A stretch of DNA of 38,905 nt from Nonomuraea longispora. Lineage in GTDB: Bacteria > Actinomycetota > Actinomycetes > Streptosporangiales > Streptosporangiaceae. The notes under the pieces are model-generated. The model had not been told where the DNA came from and did not search any database. It worked only from the letters and a program-made list of their open reading frames with translations. The stretch spans positions 1 to 38,905 of the forward strand of contig NZ_SMJZ01000070.1 of assembly GCF_004348345.1 (NCBI RefSeq), in the 5' to 3' direction. This document shows positions 1 to 6,767 of this stretch, piece after piece (positions within the stretch are counted from its first letter, which is position 1; the number at the start of each line of letters is the position of its first letter). The position numbers and the translations under genes are program-made.

Positions 1-261
1 GGGCCGGTCGGGTTCGAGCACCGTACGGAGCCTGGAGACGTAGGTGCGCAGGGCGCCCAAAGCGCGCGGCGGCGCTTCCTCACCCCAGACCGCGTCGATC
101 ATCTCGTTGGGGGTGACCGCGTGCCCTTCCCGCAGCAGCAACATGCCGAGAATGGAGCGCTGCAGCGGGGTGCCGAGGTCGAGTTCCCGGCCATCGCGCC
201 ACGCGCGGACAGGACCGAGCACGGCGAACCGCAGCCCGCCTGGAACGCTCTGACCAGCCAT
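1..261 (-). CDS. SARP/AfsR-family transcriptional regulator, N-terminal part (cut by window edge)
   Basis: The reading frame starts at the ATG at 261 and stays open for 87 codons to the window edge, so only the N-terminus is visible. It begins MAGQSVPGGLRFAVLGPVRA and continues with GTPLQRSILGMLLLREG, VTPNEMIDAVWGEEAPP and LRTYVSRLRTVLEP. This is the OmpR-like winged-helix DNA-binding domain that opens every SARP/AfsR regulator; 'LRTYVSRLR' is the recognition-helix signature. Such proteins usually activate secondary-metabolite genes, and a bacterial transcriptional activation domain normally follows. A GGAGA ribosome site lies about 10 bases upstream of the ATG. Whether this is a short SARP or a long AfsR-like form with an NTPase domain cannot be told from here. 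The target genes are probably to the left of the window. Confidence 0.88.
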   Translation of the reverse strand, partial: MAGQSVPGGLRFAVLGPVRAWRDGRELDLGTPLQRSILGMLLLREGHAVTPNEMIDAVWGEEAPPRALGALRTYVSRLRTVLEPDRP

Positions 262-342
262 GCCGTCTGTCTCCAAGCAATGGAACGATTTGGTACCAGA
301 TGATAGATCCATCGTTGCTCGTCACCTAGACGCCGGCTGACC

Positions 343-383
343 GTTCACCGAGGCGTTGATCCGCCGTTGATCAGGCGTTGAAC
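343..383. repeat. Direct repeats with 11-bp period upstream of the SARP gene (candidate operator)
   Basis: On the plus strand GTTGATC (355-361), GTTGATC (366-372) and GTTGAAC (377-383) recur at exactly 11-bp steps. A related GTTCACC lies at 343-349, 12 bp before the first. An 11-bp step places each unit on the same face of the helix and is the arrangement known for operators of SARP regulators and of PhoP (PHO box) in Streptomyces. GTTCACC is identical to the classical PHO-box heptamer. Which protein binds here is inference. The block lies about 80-120 bp upstream of the SARP start codon. Confidence 0.55.
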
Positions 384-484
384 TCGCCCCTGGATGCTGA
401 TGGCCGGCTGGGTATGACACTCAGGCGACACCGGGCACACGCGGGGGCGTGTCATACAGAGCGCCGGCGGGCAGGCAAAAATAC

Positions 485-515
485 CGGCCCCGCCCAGTGA
501 TTTCGGGCGGGGCCG
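485..515 (-). terminator. Rho-independent terminator of the aminotransferase gene
   Basis: A perfect 11-bp stem CGGCCCCGCCC (485-495) pairs with GGGCGGGGCCG (505-515) around a 9-base loop. Read on the minus strand the stem is followed by TATTTTTG, so the T-tract points it at the minus-strand gene that ends at 654. Confidence 0.75.
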
Positions 516-653
516 TGACGGGAAGAACGATCATGACACCTGCCGGTGCGCGGGCCGGTCAGCTGCGGACAGGGTTGTCTCCGCAGGTCGACGACCCCTC
601 GTGGGGGTGGGGGACCGGTTTCTCCGGCTTGGTGGGCCTACCGGGGGACCGCT

Positions 654-1931
654 TCAGTGCGCGGCGACGAGGGCGGGGTCCGGCCCGGCGGTCGCGCCGT
701 GACGTACGAGCGAGAGGTCCTTCAGGCCCATCGACAGATGGTGGAGATTGGCCGCGATCCACGGGAGTTCGAGCGGGTCGGGGCTGGTCAGAGCGGTCAG
801 CCGCTGCTGTGCGGTGTCGCCGTAGAGCAGGCTCACCGCCACCCTCATCCGGGCGGCGGCGGGGTCGTCGCCGAAGGCGTGCCCCGGCAGGACACCGATG
901 CCGTGGTTCTCCAGCAGGAGTTTGGTGATCTCGGCGGAGCCGCCGAGCCTGAGATGGCTGAGGTCGGGGTAGAGGTAGAAGCCGCCCTGAGGGGTGGGCA
1001 CGTCGGCGCCGATCTCCGCGAACCTGTCGTGCACGGCACGTGCGACCAGGCCGTGCAGCCGGCGGCTGCGGGTGATGCGCTCGGTCAGCTCGCGGGGGTC
1101 GCTGAAGGCGTAGGCGGCGGCCTCTTGCACGGGTGCCGCAGGCGCCGACCAGATCTCGCTGGCAACCGCGAGCAGGCGGGCGCGCAGTTCGTGCCCGCCG
1201 TCGGGGAGCCTCGCGACGCCGATCCGCCAGCCGCCCAGAGCCAGGCTCTTGCTGAGGCCGGTGGTGACGATCGAGCGCTCGGGTGCGAGGTCGGCCGGGG
1301 AGGTGTACGGCAGGTCGGGGTCGTGCAGCAGGTCGCGGTAGATCTCATCTGAGATGATCATGAGATCGAGTTCGCGGGCGACCTCCACCAGGCGGCCCAC
1401 GGTCGCCGGGTTGGCCAGCCGTCCCGTCGGATTGTCGGGGAGCGTGACCAGCACCGAGCTCACGGTCCTGCCCTGCGCCCTGGCCAGCCGCACCTGGGCG
1501 GCCACCAGGTCGGGGTCGGGCACTCCGCCCTCTCCTGGAGGTGCGGGCACCAGGATGGGGCGGGCGCCGACGAGGTCGGCCTGCGCGGCGTAGCTGACCC
1601 AGCTGGGCATGGGCAAGACGATGTCTCCGCCGATCGCCAGGAGCAGGCCGTACAGCAGCGACTTGCTGCCGGGTCCGCAGACGACCAGTTCGGGGTCGGT
1701 GATGAGCCCCCGTCGTGTCCAGTAGCCCGCCGCCGCGACCCGCAGTCCGGACGCCCCCGCGACCGGTCCGTAGCCGTTGTGCTCCGATGCGGCGGCCAGC
1801 CTCTCGCGCAGCGCCGGGTGGACGGGCAGACCGGCCTCACCGAAGGCCAGGTGCAGCACACGTTCCCCGGCGCGTCGTCTTCGTTCGATGTCCTCGTTCG
1901 CCGCCAAAGTGGCGGACAGAGTTACCGTCAT
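654..1931 (-). CDS. PLP-dependent aminotransferase, class I/II (fold type I)
   Basis: The 425-residue product is a class I/II aminotransferase that would move an amino group from an amino acid to a 2-oxo acid using pyridoxal phosphate, in the cytosol. The PLP-binding lysine lies in TTGLSKSLALGGWRIG, around residue 228. LVTLPDNPTGRL carries the Asn-Pro motif, and MIISDEIYRDLL the Asp and Tyr that hold the cofactor ring. CGPGSKSLLYGLLLAI covers the phosphate-binding turn. A tail of about 30 residues after the domain has no recognised motif. The start chosen is the ATG at 1931 (MTVTLSATLAANEDI); an in-frame ATG at 1967 would add 12 residues that do not resemble the family. It is divergent from a LysR gene 80 bp away, which probably controls it. 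The amino-acid substrate cannot be read from sequence. Confidence 0.88.
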   Translation of the reverse strand: MTVTLSATLAANEDIERRRRAGERVLHLAFGEAGLPVHPALRERLAAASEHNGYGPVAGASGLRVAAAGYWTRRGLITDPELVVCGPGSKSLLYGLLLAIGGDIVLPMPSWVSYAAQADLVGARPILVPAPPGEGGVPDPDLVAAQVRLARAQGRTVSSVLVTLPDNPTGRLANPATVGRLVEVARELDLMIISDEIYRDLLHDPDLPYTSPADLAPERSIVTTGLSKSLALGGWRIGVARLPDGGHELRARLLAVASEIWSAPAAPVQEAAAYAFSDPRELTERITRSRRLHGLVARAVHDRFAEIGADVPTPQGGFYLYPDLSHLRLGGSAEITKLLLENHGIGVLPGHAFGDDPAAARMRVAVSLLYGDTAQQRLTALTSPDPLELPWIAANLHHLSMGLKDLSLVRHGATAGPDPALVAAH

Positions 1932-1954
1932 GTTTGTCACGTTCCCAGGGTGGT

Positions 1955-1966
1955 TGCCTTCAGGCA
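1955..1966. promoter_or_regulatory. Inverted repeat in the aminotransferase/LysR divergent promoter
   Basis: TGCCT-TC-AGGCA is a perfect 12-bp inverted repeat in the 79-bp gap between the two divergent start codons. Its place suits a LysR-type operator acting on both genes. No binding data can be inferred beyond position and symmetry. Confidence 0.45.
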
Positions 1967-2010
1967 TCAGGACAAGCGAGGCTTTTCATGGGTAGGCGTA
2001 AGGAAGTCTG

Positions 2011-3033
2011 ATGCTGGAATTGCGGCGTTTGGTGCTGATCTGCGAATTCGCACGCCGAGGAAGCATCTCGGCGACCGCCGAGTCGCTGGGGTACAGTCCT
2101 TCGGCGGTTTCGCAACAACTCGTCGCGCTCGAACGCGAGACCGGCACGGCGCTGATCGACAGGACCGCGCGCAGCGCGGAGCTCACCGACGCGGGCCGCC
2201 GGCTCGTCATGCACGCCGAGCGCATCCTGTCCATGGTCGAGGAGGCCGAGTCCGACCTGTCCGCCCACGCGGGCACACCGGCGGGACGGGTGGTCGTCAC
2301 CGCGTTCCCGACGGCGGCGGTCGCGTTCGCGCCCGCGCTCGCCCGCTCGCTGCGCCGCCACACCCAGCTCACGCTGCGTCTGGGGCAGAGCCGGTCCGGG
2401 CGCGGGCTGCGCGAGGTGCAGTCCGGCGAGGTGGACATCGCGCTCGTCGACGACTGGTACGGCCGCGTGCGCGACAGCGAGAGCCTGCGGGTCTTCCCCC
2501 TGCTGCACGACCCCCTGGTGCTGGTCGTGCCGCGCAAGCACCGCCTGGCCGACCCCGACGTCCCGCTCGACCTGCGCGAGCTGCGCGACGAGGCGTGGAT
2601 GGCCACACCCGACGGCGAGCCGTCGCGGCTGGCCGTGGACCGCCTCCTGGTCGACGTGGGCGGCACCCGGCCGACGCCGTGGGAGTTCGAAGGGCTGGGG
2701 ACCATCCTGTCGCTCGTCGCCAAGGGCATCGGCATCGCCGCCGTGCCCGCGCTCGCGCTGGCCGCCGGGGTGCGGGGGCTGGCCGTACGGCAGTTCCCCG
2801 GCAACCCGGTGAGGCGCGTGGTGCACGCCGTCGCCAGGGGCTCCAGCGTCAACCGGCCGTCGGTGTCGGTGACGTTGCGGGCCATCCACGTGGCCGCCCG
2901 TTACATCGCGGCCGACCTCGAACCGGTACGCCCGGCGGAGCGCCGGCGGACCGACGACAACATGCTCGCCGACTGGCCCGACGGGCCGGCCCGCTCGGCC
3001 AAGGACGTGGTGGGCCGGTCGTTCGGCGAGTGA
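2011..3033 (+). CDS. LysR-family transcriptional regulator
   Basis: The 340-residue product has the N-terminal winged helix of LysR regulators: MLELRRLVLICEFARRGSI then YSPSAVSQQLVALE, the recognition helix at about residues 28-45. A periplasmic-binding-like effector domain follows (GRVVVTAFPTAAVAF to about residue 290). About 45 extra residues at the C-terminus, rich in Arg and Asp, are not typical of the family. The ATG at 2011 has a good ribosome site AAGGAAG 5 bases upstream. It is transcribed away from the aminotransferase gene, the usual layout for a LysR protein and its target; the inducer is unknown. It is a different subtype from the LysR protein at 11515-12384, although both open with the same SAVSQQL motif. 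Confidence 0.9.
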   Translation: MLELRRLVLICEFARRGSISATAESLGYSPSAVSQQLVALERETGTALIDRTARSAELTDAGRRLVMHAERILSMVEEAESDLSAHAGTPAGRVVVTAFPTAAVAFAPALARSLRRHTQLTLRLGQSRSGRGLREVQSGEVDIALVDDWYGRVRDSESLRVFPLLHDPLVLVVPRKHRLADPDVPLDLRELRDEAWMATPDGEPSRLAVDRLLVDVGGTRPTPWEFEGLGTILSLVAKGIGIAAVPALALAAGVRGLAVRQFPGNPVRRVVHAVARGSSVNRPSVSVTLRAIHVAARYIAADLEPVRPAERRRTDDNMLADWPDGPARSAKDVVGRSFGE

Positions 3034-3094
3034 GCCGCCGTTCCGCCGGCGACCCCGCACGGGGGCGGCCTTGGAGGCGATAGCGTCTGCGTTC

Positions 3095-3766
3095 ATGGCG
3101 CCGACGTACGACATCGAGCACCTCCTGCTCTCCCAGCCCAGCGTCCGCACTGTCGCGGGCGTCGACGAGGTGGGCAGGGGCGCGTGGGCGGGGCCGGTGA
3201 CGGTCTGCGCCGTGGTCACCGACCTGTCCGAGCCGCCCGCTGGCCTGACCGACTCCAAGCAGGTCTCCGCCGCCAAACGCGCGCCGCTCGCGGCCGAGCT
3301 GGCCGCATGGGCGGCGGGCGTCGGCTACGGCGAGGTCGGTCACGAGGAGATCGACGAGCTCGGCATGACGAAGGCCCTGCGCAGGGCGGCCCGCCGGGCG
3401 CTGGAGGCGCTGCCCGTACGCCCCGACGCGGTGATCCTCGACGGCAAGCACGACTACATCGGAGCGCCCTGGCCGGTGCGGCTGGAGATCGGAGGCGACG
3501 CGGCGAGCATCTCGGTCGCGGCGGCGTCCGTGCTGGCCAAGGTGCGGCGCGACGCCTACATGGGGACGATCGGCTGCGACGAGTACGGCTTCGCCGAGAA
3601 CGCCGGCTACCCGTCGCCGCTGCACCAGGAGGCCCTCGCGCGGCTGGGGCCCACCCCGCACCACCGGCTCTCGTGGTCCTACCTGGACGGTCTCCCGCAG
3701 TGGCGGCATCTCAAGCAGCACCGCGACCCGCTGGCGGGCGAAGGTCAGGCGACGCTCTTCGGCTGA
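3095..3766 (+). CDS. rnhB: Ribonuclease HII
   Basis: The product (223 residues from the ATG at 3095) cleaves the RNA strand at ribonucleotides in DNA and RNA-DNA hybrids. The active-site signature VAGVDEVGRGAWAGPVTV supplies the first Asp and Glu. LTDSKQVSAAKR, AVILDGKHDYI and ASISVAAASVLAKVRRD follow in the order and spacing expected for type II enzymes, with YGFAENAGYPSPLH and GPTPHHRLSW near the end. A TTG at 3071 would add eight residues of no family likeness; GGAGG at 3073-3077 is rather far from the ATG, so the start is only fairly sure. It probably has its own promoter, being 61 bp from the preceding LysR gene. Here it is not beside rplS/lepB, where rnhB often sits in actinobacteria. 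Confidence 0.93.
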   Translation: MAPTYDIEHLLLSQPSVRTVAGVDEVGRGAWAGPVTVCAVVTDLSEPPAGLTDSKQVSAAKRAPLAAELAAWAAGVGYGEVGHEEIDELGMTKALRRAARRALEALPVRPDAVILDGKHDYIGAPWPVRLEIGGDAASISVAAASVLAKVRRDAYMGTIGCDEYGFAENAGYPSPLHQEALARLGPTPHHRLSWSYLDGLPQWRHLKQHRDPLAGEGQATLFG

Positions 3767-3794
3767 CCGGCCGCCTCCTGCCGGCTGAGCCGTC

Positions 3795-4787
3795 ATGATG
3801 GATCAGGTGCGAATCGGCATCTTTCTGATCGCGGCGCAGTTTCCCGGCCAGGAAGCCGGGCGGGTGTTGTCCGACGCCGTCGAGCTGGTCGTGGCGGCGG
3901 AGGAGGCGGGGTTCGACGACGCGTGGATCGCCGAGCACCATTTCATGTCGTACGGCGTGTGCCCGTCGGCCACGACCCTGGCGGCGGTCGCCGCCGGCAG
4001 GACGACGCGCATCGGGCTCGGCACGGCCGTGAGCGTGTTGTCCACGCAGCATCCGGTGGCGCTGGCCGAGCAGGCGGCCATGCTGCACCACCTTTCCTGC
4101 GGGCGGTTCACGCTGGGCGTGGGAAGGGGCGGTCCGTGGGTGGACCTGGAGGTGTTCGGAACGGGGGCCGAACGGTTCGAGCGGGGGTTCGGGGAGTCGC
4201 TCGACGTGCTGCTCGACGCGCTCTCGACGGGACGGGTGGCGGCGGACGGGGAGTTCTTCCGGTTCAGGGAGGTCGGGGTGGTGCCGGAGGCGCCGATGCG
4301 GCCGGTCGTCGCGTGCACCTCAGGGCCGACGGTGGGGCTGGCGGCGCAGCGCGGGCTGCCCATGTTGCTCGGCATGCACGTCGGGGACGGGGAGAAGGCG
4401 GCGCTGGTGGCGGACTACGCGGCGCGCGGGGGCACGGCGGCCGGGCACGTGGCGGCGGGGGTCGCGTACGTGGCCGACTCGACGGCCCTGGCGGTGCGGG
4501 AGCTCAAGGAGTCGTTGCCGCGGTGGCTGGGGCCTGGGCTGGCGGGATATGTGCCGGTGGACGGCCGGCCACGGGCTTCGAGGGACGTCCCGGCGTACGT
4601 GGACCTGCTGACGCGCATCCATCCGGTCGGGTCGGCCGGGCACTGCGCGGAGACCCTGCTGCGCACGGCGGAGCGGACCGGGATCGAGCACTTCATCCTG
4701 ATGGTCGAGGGCCTGGGGGACCATCGGCGCACGCTGGAGAACATCAGGCGCTTCGGCGCCGAGGTGCTGCCGCTGCTGGCCCGGTGA
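3795..4787 (+). CDS. LLM-class flavin-dependent oxidoreductase (luciferase-like)
   Basis: The 330-residue protein has the TIM-barrel fold of bacterial luciferase-like monooxygenases and F420/FMN reductases. Typical segments are VRIGIFLIAAQFPGQEAG, EEAGFDDAWIAEHHF, RTTRIGLGTAVSVLSTQHPV and LAEQAAMLHHLSCGRFTLGVGRG, then GTGAERFERGFGES and a C-terminal HFILMVEGLGDHRRTLENI. Members reduce or oxygenate a substrate using FMNH2 or F420H2; the sequence does not decide which. ATG codons at 3795 and 3798 are both possible and neither has a strong ribosome site. It lies 28 bp after rnhB, perhaps cotranscribed but not functionally linked. Its stop codon is inside a perfect terminator hairpin. Confidence 0.87.
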   Translation: MMDQVRIGIFLIAAQFPGQEAGRVLSDAVELVVAAEEAGFDDAWIAEHHFMSYGVCPSATTLAAVAAGRTTRIGLGTAVSVLSTQHPVALAEQAAMLHHLSCGRFTLGVGRGGPWVDLEVFGTGAERFERGFGESLDVLLDALSTGRVAADGEFFRFREVGVVPEAPMRPVVACTSGPTVGLAAQRGLPMLLGMHVGDGEKAALVADYAARGGTAAGHVAAGVAYVADSTALAVRELKESLPRWLGPGLAGYVPVDGRPRASRDVPAYVDLLTRIHPVGSAGHCAETLLRTAERTGIEHFILMVEGLGDHRRTLENIRRFGAEVLPLLAR

Positions 4788-4812
4788 CCCGGCGGGCTGC
4801 CGGGTCACCGGG
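4780..4812. terminator. Bidirectional terminator hairpin between convergent genes
   Basis: CCCGGTGACCCGGC (4780-4793) pairs perfectly over 14 bp with GCCGGGTCACCGGG (4799-4812) around the loop GGGCT. It contains the stop codon of the flavin oxidoreductase and lies 6 bp beyond the stop of the convergent gene at 4818. There is no T-tract on either side, which is common for actinomycete terminators. Confidence 0.75.
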
Positions 4813-4817
4813 AGGGA

Positions 4818-5204
4818 TCAGCAGTCCACCAGCTCCGGTTTCTGGTTGAGGATCTGGGCTCGCGGAGTGACGAACTCGTGCAGGGCCTTCGTGGCCGTCG
4901 GGTCGAAGACGGCGACCCGGTGGCAGTTCTGGAAGGCCAGGCGGACCCCGAAGTGGCGCTCCAGCGCACCGCGCATCGCGTCGCTCGCCAGGCAGCGCAG
5001 GAGCTGGCCGCGGGCCTCCTCGGACGGCGGTGGCACCGTGTTGTCCTCGAACTCGGCCCCGGTCTGCTCGCGCCGGCTCGCCAGGTCGCTTATCAGCGAC
5101 CACGCGTACGGCAGCGAGTCGCGGACGCACGCGACGAAGGCCGCGTCGTCCACGTCACCGGCTCTGGCCTGGTCGAGCAGATCGTTCGGAACGGTCAGCG
5201 ACAT
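4818..5204 (-). CDS. SCO5389-family conserved hypothetical protein
   Basis: This 128-residue soluble protein begins MSLTVPNDLLDQARAGDVDD and ends in PELVDC. It resembles the actinobacterial family named after S. coelicolor SCO5389 (recalled from annotation). No catalytic motif or membrane segment is seen. It is helical and acidic in the first two thirds, with CHRVAVFDPTATKALHEFV near the C-terminus. The ATG at 5204 has the ribosome site GAGGAG 6-11 bases upstream. It lies 86 bp downstream of a ParA/CooC-like ATPase on the same strand, a pairing that as I recall recurs in Streptomyces, so the two probably act together. The molecular role is unknown. Confidence 0.7.
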   Translation of the reverse strand: MSLTVPNDLLDQARAGDVDDAAFVACVRDSLPYAWSLISDLASRREQTGAEFEDNTVPPPSEEARGQLLRCLASDAMRGALERHFGVRLAFQNCHRVAVFDPTATKALHEFVTPRAQILNQKPELVDC

Positions 5205-5257
5205 GCTGTCTCCTCTCGAAACGGGTCAAATGTGACGCTAGGCGGGGATGGAGAGAG

Positions 5258-5275
5258 CCTCCAGATGCCTGGAGG
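5258..5275 (-). promoter_or_regulatory. Small hairpin between the ATPase and SCO5389-type genes
   Basis: CCTCCAG-ATGC-CTGGAGG is a 7-bp stem with a 4-base loop. It lies 15 bases beyond the stop of the ATPase gene and about 55 bases before the next start codon. It may be a weak terminator or attenuator that sets the ratio of the two products. There is no T-tract. Confidence 0.4.
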
Positions 5276-5290
5276 GGGACAGTCGCGTGA

Positions 5291-6220
5291 TCAGGGCCCG
5301 TAGACGAAGCCCGGGTCTATCTGCTCGGCAAGGTCGGTGCCGGTGCGCTCGTTGCCCCACGCGCGGGCGTTGCGCAGGTGGAACTCCACGGTCTGCCGGC
5401 CGAAGCGCTCCCAGTCTTTCTCCTGCTCGTCCAGGGTCTTGCGGAGCAGGGAGAGCGCGTCGGCGTTGCCCGGCTCAAGGTCGTCGAGCGTGAAGTGGCG
5501 GCCCTGCTCCATGGCGCGGACGGCGGCCGAGTGCTCCATCCAGGTGAGCAGATCGTCACCCACGTGCTCGCGCAGGAAGTCGACGTCGGACTCGCCGTGC
5601 ACCTTGTTGCCGACCACGGCGAGTGCCACGTCGTACTGGGCGGCATGGTCGCGGTATTGCCGGTAGACGCTCACGCCCTGCCTGGTCGGCTCGGCCACGA
5701 GGAACGTCAGGTCGAACCGGGTGAACAGGCCGGAGGCGAAGGAGTCGGCGCCGGCCGTCATGTCGACCACCACGTAGGATCCGGCCCCGTCGACCAGGTG
5801 GTTGAGCAGCAGTTCGACCGCGCCGACCTTCGAGTGGTAGCAGGCCACGCCGAGGTCGTCCTCACTGAACGGGCCGGTCGCCAGCAGGCGCAGGCCGTCG
5901 GGCGTGGTGAGCCCGAGCGGGTCGGTGGCGAGGTCGTCGAAGCTCAGCAGCGTGGAGCCGCGACCGGGCGGGGTGGTCTTGACCATGGCCTCCGCCGATG
6001 GAATGCGCGGGTTGGAGCCGCGCAGGCGCTCCTTGATCTCGGTGAGGTGTGCGCCGAGCGGCTCGGGCTGCCGGTCGAGGCCGAGCACGAGGGCGAGGTG
6101 CTGGTTGATGTCGGCGTCGATGGCGACCACGGGCCGGCCCTGGCTCGCCACGTGCCTCGCGAACAGCGCCGACATCGTGGTCTTGCCGCTGCCGCCCTTT
6201 CCGACGAACGCCACTCTCAC
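5291..6220 (-). CDS. ParA/CooC-like P-loop ATPase
   Basis: The 309-residue product opens with a deviant Walker A, VAFVGKGGSGKTTMSALFA, whose two lysines mark the MinD/ParA/CooC/ArsA superfamily. VVAIDADINQHLALVLGL follows as the switch I-like segment, and YVVVDMTAGADSFASGLF as Walker B/switch II. FLVAEPTRQGVSVYRQY resembles CooC-type metal-centre ATPases more than chromosome-partition ParA. No ParB gene or parS-like site is nearby. The start is the GTG at 6220, with the near-perfect ribosome site AAGGAGG at the right distance. It comes first in a probable two-gene unit with the SCO5389-type gene. Its role might be to load or relocate a partner in an ATP-dependent way; the substrate is unknown. 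Confidence 0.82.
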   Translation of the reverse strand: MRVAFVGKGGSGKTTMSALFARHVASQGRPVVAIDADINQHLALVLGLDRQPEPLGAHLTEIKERLRGSNPRIPSAEAMVKTTPPGRGSTLLSFDDLATDPLGLTTPDGLRLLATGPFSEDDLGVACYHSKVGAVELLLNHLVDGAGSYVVVDMTAGADSFASGLFTRFDLTFLVAEPTRQGVSVYRQYRDHAAQYDVALAVVGNKVHGESDVDFLREHVGDDLLTWMEHSAAVRAMEQGRHFTLDDLEPGNADALSLLRKTLDEQEKDWERFGRQTVEFHLRNARAWGNERTGTDLAEQIDPGFVYGP

Positions 6221-6267
6221 GGCGCCTCCTTGTGGGGATGAAAATCGTTACCGTTTCTGTCGGGCAC

Positions 6268-6273
6268 TATCAT
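6268..6273 (+). promoter_or_regulatory. Possible -10 box for the TPR gene
   Basis: TATCAT lies 14 bases upstream of the ATG at 6288, leaving room for at most a very short leader. No ribosome site is seen before this ATG, so a near-leaderless mRNA is plausible. The -35 region is not clear. Confidence 0.3.
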
Positions 6274-6287
6274 GCCACACTCGGCGC

Positions 6288-6767
6288 ATGCGAAACGAAG
6301 AATTGGCGCGCGCCGTCCACCTGCGTGAGGAAGGTCAGGGAGAGGAGGCCCGGCGGCTCCTCGTCGACCTGGCCCGGCGGCATCCCGATGATGCCGAGAC
6401 GTCCTACCAGGCGGCCTGGGCGCACGACGCGCTCGGCCTCGAAGCCGAGGCGGTGCCCTACTACGAGCGCGCGCTGGCGGGCGAAGGGCTGAGCGAGGCC
6501 GACCGGCTGGGCGCCTTCACGGGGTACGGCAGCACGCTGCGGGTGCTCGGCAGGCACGCCGAGGCGCTGGAGACGTTCGAACGAGGGTTGAAGGAGTTCC
6601 CCGGCGACGGGGCGCTGCGCACGTTCTCGGCGATGGCGCTGCACAACGCCGGGCGCTGCACCGAGGCGGTCACGACCCTGCTCAAGGTGGTCGCCGAGTC
6701 CGACCAGGCCGGCGGGTACGACCGCGCCATCGCCTACTACGCCGACCACCTGGACGAGAGGGTCTAA
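6288..6767 (+). CDS. Tetratricopeptide-repeat protein
   Basis: The 159-residue protein is made almost entirely of helical TPR units: ELARAVHLREEGQGEEARRL, then TSYQAAWAHDALGLEAEAVP, TGYGSTLRVLGRHAEALETF and TFSAMALHNAGRCTEAVTTL. Each has the small-residue/aromatic pattern of TPR helices A and B. Such proteins are scaffolds for protein contacts; no enzyme motif, signal peptide or membrane segment is seen. It diverges from the ParA-like ATPase (67 bp between starts). Its TAA stop overlaps the TAG stop of the convergent LCP gene in the string CTAA. Its partner is unknown. Confidence 0.82.
   Translation: MRNEELARAVHLREEGQGEEARRLLVDLARRHPDDAETSYQAAWAHDALGLEAEAVPYYERALAGEGLSEADRLGAFTGYGSTLRVLGRHAEALETFERGLKEFPGDGALRTFSAMALHNAGRCTEAVTTLLKVVAESDQAGGYDRAIAYYADHLDERV

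Larger units (their letters stand above)
262..653. other. Intergenic region upstream of the SARP gene
   Basis: This gap of about 390 bases has no convincing gene; the short open frames across it are GC-driven and lack family features. It holds, from left to right, a TGGTACCA palindrome (291-298), a possible minus-strand -10 TATCAT (305-300), a run of 11-bp direct repeats (343-383) and a perfect hairpin (485-515). The left half is probably the SARP promoter region and the right half the 3' end of the aminotransferase transcript. Confidence 0.6.

Noticed and set aside
5291..6220. ParA of a chromosome- or plasmid-partition locus
   Set aside because: No parB gene and no parS-like palindromes nearby; the switch regions look more like CooC.
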